Assembly: GCA_025267735.1 (NCBI GenBank)
Contig: CM046297.1
Coordinates: forward strand, 30,034,011 to 30,098,010
Length of the DNA stretch: 64,000 nucleotides
Direction: 5' to 3'
From: Mactra quadrangularis
Taxonomy: Eukaryota; Mollusca; Bivalvia; Venerida; Mactridae
Under the pieces are notes generated by a model, which did not search any database, had not been told where the DNA came from, and saw only the letters and a list, made by a program, of their open reading frames with translations. A program made the translations under genes and the position numbers. Of this stretch, positions 33,459 through 45,261 are shown piece after piece; the stretch's first letter is position 1, and every line of letters begins with the position of its first letter.

Positions 33459-34361
33459 ATGGATTCTTACCCTGGATACTCAGCTTATGAAGCTCGTCTT
33501 CTAGCTCACTCGTCCAGCACATTGGACTCAATGCAGAGACTATCCGACAGACATAACATTTTAGCAAATCAGTTTGGAGCAGAAGGCGGAAAGTCATCTG
33601 GCGTAGATGATAAAGTTACTAGCAATGTTTCTGGTGTTTCCCTCAATAATATTCAACAGGATGGACATTTAGCCTCGTCAGGTCAAGAGAAAGTATCAAA
33701 CGAAGGATCGAACAAAGCTGGAGGGGACTATACTAACAGAATGGGACAATTTGACTTGAACATGATAGAAATTTTACGAAACGACCGGAACGGAAGCAGC
33801 GGAAGCAGCGATGATGAAAACACGGTGCAGGGTTTAGACTTTGGACAAAATTATGCAGACGATTCCCTTAGTCATAAAATGAAATCTGACAAAAAGGGTA
33901 AAGGCGATAAGACAGTTCGCCTCAATATAAATGCAAGAGAAAGGCGACGTATGCACGACTTGAATGACGCACTAGACGAATTGCGTTCTGTAATTCCTTA
34001 CGCACACAGTCCATCCGTACGAAAGTTGTCAAAAATAGCCACCCTACTTTTAGCTAAGAATTACATACTGATGCAGGCCAATGCTCTCGAAGAAATGCGA
34101 CGTGTTGTGGGTTACATGAATGTGACCCCACCCGGTGCAACTCAATCAGTGTCAAGTAATTGTTTTGAACCCTTCTCTGCACCATACGGTCGGTTTTCAT
34201 CAGGATTTCCGCCGGAAATGGATAAAGATTCGGAGATGTTCGGATCATTGTTACCTAAACAAAGCAGAGAAGAGAAACCATCGCTACCATATAGTATTGA
34301 CAGTTCATCTGAACTCAAACTATCATCAGATTTTATATCAACTTCTGTCTCGTCATCTTAG
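33459..34361 (+). CDS. bHLHe22-like: bHLH transcription factor of the Beta3/Oligo class (bHLHe22/23-like)
   Basis: An intronless 300-codon ORF. The start has A at -3 and G at +4. The bHLH domain is at residues about 154-221: basic region [15 protein letters not shown], helix 1 [12 protein letters not shown], loop [12 protein letters not shown], helix 2 [15 protein letters not shown] and an extension to GYMN. This block is nearly invariant in the Beta3 family (bHLHe22/bHLHe23) and distinguishes it from Olig, NeuroD and Atonal. The N-terminus is Ser/Gly/Asn-rich and probably disordered; an acidic SSGSSDDE patch precedes a Lys-rich stretch (residues 139-151) that may serve as a nuclear signal. 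The C-terminus is Ser-rich and ends in SVSSS. Family members act in the nucleus, mostly as E-box repressors in neural and sensory cells. Vertebrate BHLHE22 is also single-exon. Whether this is e22 or e23 cannot be settled by eye. Confidence 0.95.
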   Translation: MDSYPGYSAYEARLLAHSSSTLDSMQRLSDRHNILANQFGAEGGKSSGVDDKVTSNVSGVSLNNIQQDGHLASSGQEKVSNEGSNKAGGDYTNRMGQFDLNMIEILRNDRNGSSGSSDDENTVQGLDFGQNYADDSLSHKMKSDKKGKGDKTVRLNINARERRRMHDLNDALDELRSVIPYAHSPSVRKLSKIATLLLAKNYILMQANALEEMRRVVGYMNVTPPGATQSVSSNCFEPFSAPYGRFSSGFPPEMDKDSEMFGSLLPKQSREEKPSLPYSIDSSSELKLSSDFISTSVSSS

Positions 34362-34371
34362 ATCTAATTAC

Positions 34372-34377
34372 AATAAA
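34372..34377 (+). promoter_or_regulatory. Candidate poly(A) signal AATAAA
   Basis: AATAAA lies 11 bases after the bHLH stop codon; use of this site would give an extremely short 3' UTR. Another AATAAA at about 34784 would include the duplicated segment 34408-34680 in the transcript and is the more likely one. Confidence 0.3.
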
Positions 34378-34407
34378 CAATGTATATTCTGTAAAGGTTT
34401 GTTATGT

Positions 34408-34680
34408 CGTTGACAAAATCTAACGTAATATTCTTTGAGGATGTTTTGTCTTCAACAATTGGAATTGAACTTACATTTGTATCAAATGTTTCGCTAGCAA
34501 CATGTTCTAGTATGCTATGGTCGTAGTGATTATCATATTAAATCGTGGACAAAATTTAATTCTTTGACGATGCCTTGTCAATAACAATTTAAAAATGAAC
34601 TTGCTGACATTTATCAATTTATCATTAGTTTCGCGAGCATCATATTTGACTATGAAATGATTGGAGTGATTATTAATCAT
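34408..34680 (+). repeat. Diverged tandem duplication in the 3' flank of the bHLH gene
   Basis: Two units of about 130 bp share GACAAAATYTAA, TTCTTTGA, ACAATT, TGAACTT, TATCAA, GCRAGCA and AGTGATTAT in the same order (first TTCTTTGA at 34431, second at 34560). Spaced matches with variable joints suggest an old duplication with parts under constraint. Confidence 0.55.
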
Positions 34681-35152
34681 TTTATTTGAAAGAATTGTGA
34701 CGACTCATTCCCACTTAGAATGTACATTTGATGTCTCCAACGTTTATCATGTTTCCAGGAATTTAACTTACAGAATTTATGTAAATAAAGTGCATATTTA
34801 CAAGTGCTAGTGCTATAGTAAAAGTATAAACGACATATTTCGTGAAGAAAACTTCGATTTTTTCAAAATATTGTCTCTTAATTAAGCTAGGGTGTAGAAA
34901 ATCCCTAAGTCTCCAATGACAAATGCTTACAGTTAGCTTCAAATTGTTAAAAAATTCAGACATATTTCCAATTAAATATATCTTTAATATGTCAATTATT
35001 ACTAAATCCTCATGAAAAACACATATTATAATGTAAATTCAAAAATAATTTTCCACACCTCATTCAACAAACGTTGTCTCCAAACTCCGATAACGTACGG
35101 GACATTTATTTAAAGGCTTCATTAATCTCACAGCTTTGTACTCTTTACAAAT

Positions 35153-35276
35153 AGTCCAGTCAATTTAAGATTTGACCTAGAACTAATTGCAACACAAGCT
35201 AAACCGCGACAAAAATGAAGTATCATGTACCTTAAACAACATACTAAAAATCTAGAAAAATCTAATCACGGGAAAT
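35153..35276 (+). repeat. Left inverted arm around the 36-39 kb array
   Basis: Contains CCAGTCAAT, ACCTAGAACTAATTGCAACA and AAAATCTAGAAAAATCTA then CACGGGAAAT. All recur in inverted order at 39045-39179. Confidence 0.7.
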
Positions 35277-36049
35277 ATGCGAAATTCATCGATATATTTT
35301 GTGGTATTATTAGTTACTATGATGGCAGCGAGCGCCAACCATACGTTTCATTTGTGACGTCATAATGCGAGCGTCCGCATGACTAAATTCAATAATTATG
35401 ACAACTGTATTAGATAAACCTTTATCTGTTTAGCGAATGTAAGTTTGTATCCCATCAACATGTTCTCCTTCAAATATACAATGCATTTAGTCAAAAACAA
35501 TGAGTTGTACTTCCCAAAACGTGTTTGAAACCATGATCACATTCGCCAAATAACCTTGACCTTCAATGTGACTGTCAAAACGAAAAAAAACGAACAAAGT
35601 CAGTGCAAAATCATAGTGCCATACATATGTGAATATAAAAATATGAAGTTATGAGTTCTAGAATGAAGAACTATGTAATATTATTTACCTTTTTTCACAA
35701 TTAAACTTAATGAAAATAATGCGTCGAGACTATGTAATATTTACACTATGGAAGCACGTTCACGCCATTAAATCCACTACGTTGTATAAAAAACGATAAT
35801 GTAAAACCGGTGTTTTACGTGCAAATATATAAATTACCTTTCTAAGTAATTTAATGTCTTAACTTTTAAATTTAATTAAAGTTTAGAAATTCCAAGTATT
35901 AAATATAATGTCAGCAGGGTTTTCTTTATTTATAGCCTTATAATAGTTATAAACAAAAGAAATGTTAATTAAACACGTTAGTGAAGTTTTATGACAAAAC
36001 CTATTTATTTGAGCTAATTTTCAATATCATAACTATATGTGAATGATGT

Positions 36050-38900
36050 GTGGCACAGTAGCTATAACAGCTGTACCAGTCGGCGGACTATTACTCGAAC
36101 CAACTGCATAGACCCAAAAAGACATTTTAAACATAAGAGTAATATGGCTACGCCCTTATGAAAAAAAACACTTTAGTTTTCTGAATAAAACTCGTTTTCA
36201 GAAATATAGGTTTGGTAATCTGGAAAGAAATGAAAACAAATTCGTCCAATTAGGCTACATTAATATTTAAATGACACTGACCCCAGTTTCAGCAGGCTAT
36301 ATAGCGCGGCATTGGTCATAGAGCTCTGTATAGGCCTATGTGCTGAAGTGATATAACATTTGGAATAATATTCATTAAATATGCTTATATTTATAACATA
36401 TTGGCTCGAATTCTAGTTTCGGCAGGCTATAACCCGACACATGGGAGGAAAAAAATGTTAAATATATGGAAAAGATGTTATAGTTATATATTTACTAGTA
36501 TTGTCGGTATTCGCAGAAAATTCCTTTTTTTGCGATATGGTCGTTCGAATAATATTATGTCAATATTTGATATTTCTTTATTAAAATGACTTGAACCCCA
36601 GTTACGACAGGTAATTGTAACCAATGCATAGGTCTAAAAGGCTAACAAAGATACACATTGTTCCGATCAAAAATGTCTATTTTTGGAAAATTATTCGTTT
36701 ATTTATGTAATGTTTTTATCAAATGAGATGAATCACAGTTTCGACTAGCTATAGCGCAGGCCAAGGGTATTGAATCGAACAAAAGCTTCGGAAGCTGAAT
36801 ATACAAAAATGACATAATTATTATACCTTCACCGAAAAATTTCAAACAATTTTGCGAATATTTCTGTCACAATGGCTCTAACCCAAGTTTCGGCTGGCTT
36901 CAAGGGCGTAAATGTACAATTAATAACCGTAATACATGTATACAAAAAGTGTACAATTCAACTTTATAGGTCGTAATCATGGAAAACTTTTTTTTTGAAG
37001 AGATGTTCGTCCATCAAATTGACACGACCTCAGATTAAACATGACATAGCTCAGCATAAGGGCGTCGACCCATGAAGCTGAATACACAAAACTATGTTAT
37101 AGATGTGCCTTTACAGAGATTTAGGCATGTATCTTGAGAAAGATCATTTTTCTGAGAAATGGTCGTCAAAACATGCCAATATTTGATTATATTACAAACA
37201 CTAAAACCCCAATCACTGTGTAACATAATATAACATAGTCCATGTATTATCTACTTAGTTTATTCCTTCTACTAAACATATAGGTTACAGCACCCAACAC
37301 CCAGCCGGTATTCCCACTTAGTGTTACACACAGCTGAGTGTCCAGGGACAACCTTCCTCTCTGGCTGGTCAAACTAAACTCTCCAAATCTATCCACCTTG
37401 ATAGTTGTAATATTGACCTGTCTCAACTTAACCATTGAGAATTAATAAGGGTGGACTATGTGTACTTGGTTAGTGATATAAAATTTATATCACACACTGC
37501 TGGTTACAGTCCGTCCCTAGGGCATAGACCTCATGAAGCTAAATACACCAAAATGATATAATAGTGAGGCGCTCTCCCATTATATTGGCCAGTTATCTAC
37601 TCTGTCAAATAATTATTCTTCCAAATATACTTATATGTATTACAAATCGGCTGAACCCTTAACTGGCCAATCATTTTATCGTGAATGGACCCCTGCCCCT
37701 ATTCCAGACAATGACTTCGGTGTTTTAACTGGACTTAGTGAACGTCACTTAAAAAAAGTTTACTCCCAAAAATAATCTTGATGCGCGCCTTCTCGATCAT
37801 AAGATGTCTCAGGGGGTCCCAAAGGGGGATATGCCCCCATTTCTCGCTGGGATTTTGAGTAGGCGTAGTGTCACTCGTCATCAGAAAAAAGATCGGGGTC
37901 CTTGGGTGAAAAGAAATATCACATAAAAAAACCGATAGGTAAATGTTTTCAGTCTCTGTAAAGTACTGGCCATTTAGACCTAAATTTAGGTAATACAACA
38001 TAATGAAATGCAAATTTTGGGTTAAAAAAGAGCATAAATTACATTTTTCCCTTTTTGATCGCCCCAGCGTTGCCATGGTAACTGGGATAAGGGTTCAAAT
38101 CACATATTCTAGGAGAAAATCACTAAGGGAATAACCTTGTCAAGTTGCATACATGTCAGTCAATAAGAAACTAAATAAGAGTATCGTAAAGTAGCCCTAA
38201 GGTTAAGGTGAAATTGGTCAATTTTCGACCATGTCGCAACCAATTAATGGATAAATTCCAGTTTGGACTTACTTTTTGTCGGACCAAGGGCGTAGACCCG
38301 ATAACCTGAATATACACGAAATTTTTTGTAGTTACGTGTAGGCACTTTCCAACGATATAGATCGGTAATCATGGAAAACTCTTTTTTGGGGAGATTTTCG
38401 TCCACATACATGAATGTCTTATCAAATTGACGCGAATCCTAGTTCTGGCAGGCTTTAGTCTGGCCTTAAGGCGTCAATCCATAAAGCTGTATACACTAAA
38501 ATGATGATTTTGTTATGCCTTTACCGAAGATATAAGTTGGTATTCAGGTAAATTTCATTTTTTAGAAATGCTCGTCCATACATGCCTAAATTTCGACTAC
38601 ATATGTATTTCTATGAAATGACTTGAACCCCAGCTACAGCTGGCAATAGCCCAGCCCTGGGGCGTAGACACCGTGAAACTGATAATACCAAAGTGATAAA
38701 ATAATTAGTCACTTTCCGCGATAAAGGTCAGAATCCTGGAAATAGTTTGGAGATATATTGCAACAGATATGCTAATATGTATAATTTGACTCGAACTCCA
38801 GTTTTGACCCCTACAGCTCCGAACATGGGCGTTACCCCCAAAAAACTGAGTATACGAAAACGATGTTATAGTTATACTTAAAGACTGACGTATACATAAT
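36050..38900 (+). repeat. Highly diverged tandem array, 165-190 bp unit
   Basis: About 14 units share an ordered set of words: GACTTGAACCCCAGTTTCGG, CAGGCTATAGCCC, AAGGGCGTAGACCCATGAAG, CTGAATACAC, AAAATGATATAAT, TTTACCGAGATATAGG, TAATCATGGAAAA, GAGAAATGGTCGTCC, ACATGCCAATATTTG. Clear unit starts include 36403, 36590, 36729, 36877, 37490, 38228, 38440, 38627 and 38788. Divergence between units is high, so the array is old. A MITE interrupts it at 37652-38097. Confidence 0.75.
37652..38097. mobile_element. MITE with TGAACCCTTA ends inside the array
   Basis: Starts TGAACCCTTAACTGG and ends with the inverse (CTGGGATAAGGGTTCA). Interior about 420 bp, with 'AGATGTCTCAGGG' and C/G-rich blocks that recur at 47.30-47.52 kb. 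Non-coding; the minus-strand open frame inside it has no family resemblance. Confidence 0.6.
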
Positions 38901-39044
38901 ATGTTTATTATTATATATTCTTAATATGTATGTCTTGAAATTATAGCAAATTAGTATATTTATTCGCCAAATGCGAAATTAGTTGATTTTGTTTATGCAC
39001 AAATCTGCTATTTATACTCGGGTTCCAATATGTGAAAAAATATG

Positions 39045-39179
39045 AATTTCCCGTGCCTAGATTTTTCTAGATTTTTTTGTCTGTATACTAGAAGTATAAA
39101 ACCAGATGACAGAAGTGGTTTTGTTTATGTTGCAATTAGTTCTAGGTTAGGCCCATTTTGACCGTAGATTGACTGGCCT
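39045..39179 (-). repeat. Right inverted arm around the 36-39 kb array
   Basis: Inverse of 35153-35276: ATTTCCCGTG, TAGATTTTTCTAGATTTT, TGTTGCAATTAGTTCTAGGT and ATTGACTGG in mirrored order. Confidence 0.7.
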
Positions 39180-41089
39180 AAAACTATTTTTGTGTAAGTT
39201 AAGTCCATAATGTTATATCCTAATGATAAGATATTCATTTAAGCTGACATTTTATTAGTATCGGTAATTTATGAGCTCATTTATTAAAAAATGAATCGTA
39301 ATTTTCACCACGTAACGAACGGGACAATTAGTAAAATCAAATTATCTAACAAACCGTTTCAAATAGATATATAAATTCTTCATTGAACTGATCTTCAATG
39401 ATTAAATAAAAAGTTTATAAAGTGTTTTTATAATTCATTTAAAGTGCATATTTGTGACACACAAAAAAACAGTAAAAACAAAATGAAAAATAACGTACGA
39501 GTCCGTAACGTACGGGACAAAATGTGACACAATAATTGATAATCGTCTGAATATTTATGATAAATTGCTTTTGTAAGGTTCCTTAACATGCATTTAATCT
39601 TCTCAGATGAAAATATTATGGGAACGGCAATTATAATGAAATTGATGATGTTCAAAAGTAACTAACAAGAGTGACGGGAAAATAAGTTATAGGACTTATT
39701 ATTTGCAATAAATGATGAATAGTTAGCATTGTTCTTAATTGAATACCATCTAGCTTTGAAATAATAAATTAAATCAATGCCTCGTTTGATCAAATTATAA
39801 CATTAGAATCATTTTAGCACACACTGCAATAATTTGATCAGGTTCATACATTATCTTACTTATTTAATAACGTACGGAACACTGTAGAATTGTCTAAACA
39901 TGCATTTGCCGGATGATTTGATGGTTGTAAATCACATGTTACCCCACTACTAAATAGCTTTTATTAGTTTATGCGTTAGTTTGCTATGTTTCTTTGTTAA
40001 ACTTGTCACAAAATTGTTGAATGTTGTTCTCTTGGAAAAATGAAAATGGTTCGCGTAATTATTGTAATTGAGAGATATTATTGTAATTTTATATGTAAAA
40101 CACTAGTACATTGAATTGTAAAACAAATTACACAACAATGTAAGTTGTATTCTTGCAGTTTAACTTAGTTATCAATAGTTTAGATGACCAAACTGAAGTA
40201 TATAACGTACGAGCCAATTTTGCTAACGTACGGGACAACGATTATATTCTTTATTAGTTGTTTTGTGGTGGTTCACATGCACACAACGTTTTGTTATAAC
40301 ACTAAGACAATGGTATCTAACTATTTTAAACAGTTTCATTCTATATTTTACTTGTTTGTATCGTTCTGGAACAGTTGATATGAAAGACATTTTTAAAACA
40401 AATAAAACTAATGAAAATAGCGTATTTAATATTTATGTTTTTCTGAAAGTATCTGGCTTACTCTTCAGTCTTTATCATTTATTCCGAAACATAATACCTT
40501 ATAGAATGCAACCGTATTGAATTTCTCAACAGTTTGACCATTACTACTTTTAAATAAGTGAAATTTACAGCACATGTTCGATTTTCATAAGCACATTTTT
40601 TAATGTTAGGTGTGACCTTTCACCAGCCTATATCTAAAAAAGTATACTAGCCCAGCTGAAAAGATTTTTATACTGCGTACAGAACATGTCTACAATGCCT
40701 TTAATTGATTTAAAACTCATATTTGATGACATGAAAAAAAAGAAAAAAAATATGCCCATATGTCCACCTTAATTGGGATTGAGTCGACACAAATTCAAAT
40801 TCAATGTTACTTTGATGGAAATATTTGACAAATGTACATAAAATGCACTAAATATACGGAATATACAGTGTTGATATATCGGAGAGAAACATATACAATA
40901 TTACACCACACTACAGTTTAATTACAATTGGATACTTTGAATTTTATTCTATTGTACGATTATATTGTGTCTAATTGCATAAATTAAAACGTCGCACATT
41001 ACTGTATATTTAATGCTCGGATAACGTCGGTAATTCACGTAGAGCTCATAACACAGACGTATTATATTTGATTTGTAATGAGTATCTTA
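39180..41089. other. Non-coding stretch with repeated TAACGTACGGGAC
   Basis: No gene seen. Six copies of a 13-mer (TAACGTACGGGAC or one to two changes) lie at 39313, 39491, 39506, 39868, 40203 and 40224; a seventh is at 35091. All are on the plus strand. Confidence 0.6.
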
Positions 41090-41168
41090 GTTTATGTGGC
41101 CGATTGGTAGAACGGTCAGTTTGCAAATCTTTTGGTCGTGGGCTCGAATCCCGATAGTAACGTCTTTT
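41090..41168 (+). other. tRNA-like pol III unit (pseudogene or SINE head)
   Basis: A perfect A-box (TGGCCGATTGG, 41097-41107) and a good B-box (GGCTCGAATCC, 41141-41151) at tRNA spacing, then TTTTT at 41164. The acceptor stem does not pair and the T stem has a mismatch, so it is not a working tRNA. No SINE-A or SINE-B body follows. Confidence 0.4.
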
Positions 41169-41364
41169 TACCCTTTTTTCTCGCTTAAATCATAGTCGAA
41201 ATTGTGCAAAACACAATGACTAGATTATAAATTCTGTCCATTCTGCTATGAGTGACGAAGACAGTAGCGGAAGCGACACTGTCAGTGAAACTTAATGATT
41301 TTTTTAATCATTTTTTAACATGTTTTATTCCTATTTTCCAAAAAAGACTGAATAAATGATAATA

Positions 41365-41509
41365 TTAGTTACACAGTCAGTTACTGACCGGATACGGTGT
41401 GATACCGGGTTAGTAAATTAATATTGGGTGAGAGCGTAGCTCGAGCCCATTATTTATTCACTGACCCGGTATCACACCGTATCCGGCCAGTAACTGACTG
41501 TGTAACGAA
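41365..41509. repeat. Long hairpin, 56-bp arms
   Basis: Left arm 41368-41423 and right arm about 41451-41506 pair with four or five mismatches (GTTACACAGTCAGTTACTG... CGGATACGGTGTGATACCGG). The 27-base centre can pair again (GAGC...GCTC). A weak third copy of one arm lies near 41750-41800. Confidence 0.85.
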
Positions 41510-42590
41510 TTTATCTTACCGAGTACCCCCATCTGAATTTAGCATCAAAGAACACGGACAAGAGAGTATCACTAATCGTCGCTTGGCTGCCATCTTGTTT
41601 ATTGACCGAAAGGAACCGAAACGCGACTTTTATTGACGAAAAGGACACACAATATTGACACAGTGAACTCCCCTTATCGATGTAGTTAGTTCGAATTAAT
41701 TTTGGAGTAGAAAAATAAGGTTTCGTCAGCGCTATCATTTATAAATTTTGTTACTGACTGGATATTAGAATCTACTGACCTAATATGGGATAATACATGG
41801 TCAGCACGTGACCGCTCTCGGCCAATGAAAAACGAATATTCTGTACGAGGTAAGATAAGAACAAATATTCAGAAAATAATAAAGATGCTATAAAAAAGCT
41901 CGTTTAGGATAACTTGAGACAAAATACAACGATACCATTTTTATACACAGGTGGATTTAAGTTTAGAAAACGTAATTATCAACTATTATCAGTGTGTTTT
42001 TGATGTATTAAATTTAGTACGAGAACACACGTTCCACGCATTATGACATGTTTAAGATTTTCATTTCACAAATCAGCTGACCTTACTGTTTTATGTAATA
42101 CCCGAGTCCAAAATATGTAAACAAACTGAGTCGTTTGTCTCAAATTATCATAAACAAGCTATAATTATGCGAATAAAACAATAACGAAAAGTGGCATATT
42201 AAAATTAAAACACGCACCCATTTCAAAAAAAGATTTTCTGTAGCATTTCACTTTAATCTTACGATTATTCAGCCATATGAGATATTGACACTGAATTATT
42301 TTACTCATTGTATTTTTAATGCAAATTACTATATAGATACGAGTAGAACGCATTAATCAATATATACAGTGTAACAACCGTAAAATTATGCGATCGGACA
42401 TTTCAATATAATTATATAATACAATGTAAATTGAAAGTGTACAGTGTCAGATCATCAGTTATTACTGTACATATTGGGACCAATATATGTATTACCAATG
42501 TCTAAATGACAAATATCACAAATGTATTACTAAGTTGTGTTCAATAATACAAATCCCTTAAGTGGCATTTTTGAAATGTTTTTAAACTGA
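41510..42590. other. Non-coding stretch
   Basis: No supported gene or RNA; AT-rich, with a slightly GC-richer part near 41530-41640. Confidence 0.5.
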
Positions 42591-42595
42591 GAGTA

Positions 42596-43126
42596 AATGT
42601 ATTCACAATTATTTGAAATTGATTTTTTATACAAGTACATGCATTCACAATTATTTCAGTTAAATCTTTTAAGAGTACATCTATTCACAATTATTTCAGT
42701 TTGAAATGTTTTTATACGAGTACATGAATTCATAATTATTTCAGTTTGAGAGTACATGTATCCACAATTATTTCAGTTTGAAATGCCTTTTATACGAGTG
42801 CATATATTCACAATTATTTCAGTTTGAAATGCTTTTATACGAGTACATATATTCACAATTATTTCAGTTTGAAATGCTTTTATACGAGTACATATATTCA
42901 CAATTATTTCAGTTTGAAATGCTTTTATACGAGTACATATATTCACAATTATTTCAGTTTGAAATGCTTTTATACGAGTACATATATTCACAATTATTTC
43001 AGTTTGAAATGCCTTTTATACGAGTGCATATATCACAATTATTTCAGTGTGAAATGCTTTTAAACGAGTACATGCATTCACAAGTATTTCAGTTTGAGAG
43101 TACATGCATTCACAATTATTTCAGTT
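42596..43126. repeat. 45-bp minisatellite
   Basis: Units of 45-46 bp built on GAAATGCTTTTATACGAGTA and TATTCACAATTATTTCAGTT. The five central units (42780-43010) are almost identical; edge units are degenerate and shortened. Because 45 is a multiple of three, long open frames appear on both strands. Confidence 0.95.
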
Positions 43127-43346
43127 AAAAAGAATATTTAGGGGCTCTGTTCTACAGGCATAATGGAGATTCATTTTATTGTAGACGAGCTCTTGTTAAA
43201 ACAATATAACCAAAGAAAACAACTATTTTCTAGAGTCAATTATACAATGCCCACCGAAAATCGGAAAGGAAATTTCATAACATTCTTAAATGTCATTGAT
43301 TGTTTTCGGCAGAACCATTATTTGTTATATAATTAATAGAGATATA

Positions 43347-43990
43347 CAGGTCGTATTCTAGGTCATGCGTGTTTTTGTACTTTAAACAATGAACTTGTCC
43401 ACTAAAAATGTGATAAGCTAATACATGAAAAGCACTTTAATGATTTAAACATACCACTTTGATATTTAACGTTTATTTGTAATAGTGTAAATGCACATTA
43501 TAAATTTTATATAATGATGTGTTTATAAAATAAATGTAAACTAACTAAACTCTAAATTTATAAAAATAAATCAATCCTAAATATTGGTGTGTATAGTGCG
43601 TACAAAAAAACAAAACTTGTTTTGGTAAACATTAAAAATGAGACAATTCATTTCAGGGGTAGGCAGTATTGAAAATAAAATTTGTGTAATTCATTTAAAC
43701 AAAATTAGCACGGTTGATAAACCACCACCACTTGGTAAATCATGCTTGTTATGGTAGAACGCTTTCTATTATACCAACAACTAAGACACAAGTAAAACAT
43801 ATCCCAATTGTTTATTTTAAAGTCATCCTGGGCATCCCTCGTCGTGGGTTTGTTCATTGTATTGTTATTATAAACAGTGTTTTTTTTGTTCGAACTATAA
43901 TGAAACCGGCAATGTTTATATATGTAATGTTTTCGTGGACGTTATGTAGTTTATTTTCCAAAATGTACAGAGCGCACATGGGCATTACAT
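43347..43990 (-). mobile_element. Inverted copy of the intron-1 MITE composite
   Basis: 43347-43600 is a TA-flanked MITE in reverse (CAGGTCGTATTCTAGGTCAT...), truncated at its other end. 43601-43770 is the inverse of the 154-bp spacer between copies 1 and 2 in intron 1. 43800-43925 is the inverse of sequence around 7512-7640. The three pieces appear in the same relative order as at 7.5-8.3 kb. Confidence 0.65.
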
Positions 43991-44518
43991 GTAGCGTGTT
44001 CAATTACACTAAAAGTTACAGAACGTTACATAACGATACATTCGGAACTACTCGGCCATTCGCTGCGAATAATCTAATCTAATACACAAATATGCGATCG
44101 TTAAGGCAATGAGTGATGTTTCAAAATTTACGGACTATAAACGAAACATCACTCAATGGCTAAACGATCATATATTTGTTTACTTCAACACCGGTAGTTT
44201 CAAAATAGCGTATAAATATGTCCAAGATTAATCGCAACGAATGGCCGAGGAGTTCCGAATGTATCGTTACGGAACGTTTTGTAACGTTCGCGGTAACTGA
44301 ACGCAGGGCTGGGGCGTGTTCAGTTACCGCGAACGTTACAGAACGTTACATAACGATACATTCGGAACTCCTCGGCCATAAATCTGTTTACTTCAACACC
44401 GGTAGTTTAAAAATACTTTCTAAATATGTCCGAGATTATTCGCAACGAATGGCCGAGGAGTTCCAAATGTATCGTTACGGAACGTTCTGTAACCTTCGTG
44501 GTAACTGAACACGCTACT
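43990..44518. mobile_element. Two tandem hAT-like MITEs (GTAGCGTGTTC family)
   Basis: Copy one, 43990-44308, is close to the 29.77-kb element including its inner inverted pair. Copy two, 44309-44518, has the same arms but lacks the inner segment. They abut at GAACGCAGGGCTGGGGCGTG. Confidence 0.75.
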
Positions 44519-44921
44519 GGTATAATATGCGCATATTGATCATGTATAACTTATACAATTCAAATGCTATCAACTAGTAACATGATAATATGGTTGGTGA
44601 CAAAAAAAGGAAAACAAATTGCTTGATTGCTTGTCATTTATTAGATGCATTATCTGATATACCAAAGCCTACAAAACCTAGTTCAATTTAATTATTTTCT
44701 ATGACATAGATTTTAAGCTACTTTAGTAGTCTCAACACAAAAAATACTATGACAAAAAGAAAACATTAAGCAAAACTAATCAAAATACTGAAAGTACTGT
44801 TGGATGGAATTTTTGAACGATTTTTGTAGTTGAAAGTTACTATTTCGATAGCCATCATTATCTCTGTAGCATTGATAATCAAATGTGTTTTATATTTCAT
44901 TTTACATGCACATTATTCTAC

Positions 44922-45018
44922 TGATAGAGAAGTTGTAGGTTCGATTCACGGGCCGGACATACTTTCGTGGAGCTTAGTCATGAAATAATTTCTACGGTCA
45001 TTCTCCCTCCTACCACTT
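44922..45018 (+). mobile_element. SINE-B fragment
   Basis: B-box region (GTAGGTTCGATTCACGGGCC) followed by CATACTTTCGTGGAGCTTAG and the CTCCCTCCTACC block. Truncated on both sides. Further on, 45060-45140 resembles one end of the 59.50-59.98 kb MITE. Confidence 0.7.
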
Positions 45019-45261
45019 AACTACGAATTTGCAAAAAATAAAAAAAAACAACACATTTTTTGCTGAGAAATTTAAATATTTGTATTCTGTTTTCAATATT
45101 TAGTGACGATCCGAATATTCGATTATTTTTGCCGGCCCTAGTTTTAGGTATAAATTTATATATGCATTTAGTTCCGAAAATGCATAAAGAGCCAATTTAA
45201 TATTTTTCAACTATAAAAGACATGTTGTGTTTTATTGAAGAATCTTTGTCACAATATACAT

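Noticed and set aside
41424..41636. 70-codon ORF
   Set aside because: Its first third is the right arm of the 41.37-41.51 kb hairpin; the rest has no resemblance to a protein family.
42778..43128. 116-residue repeat protein
   Set aside because: By-product of a 45-bp tandem unit that is stop-free in several frames on both strands.
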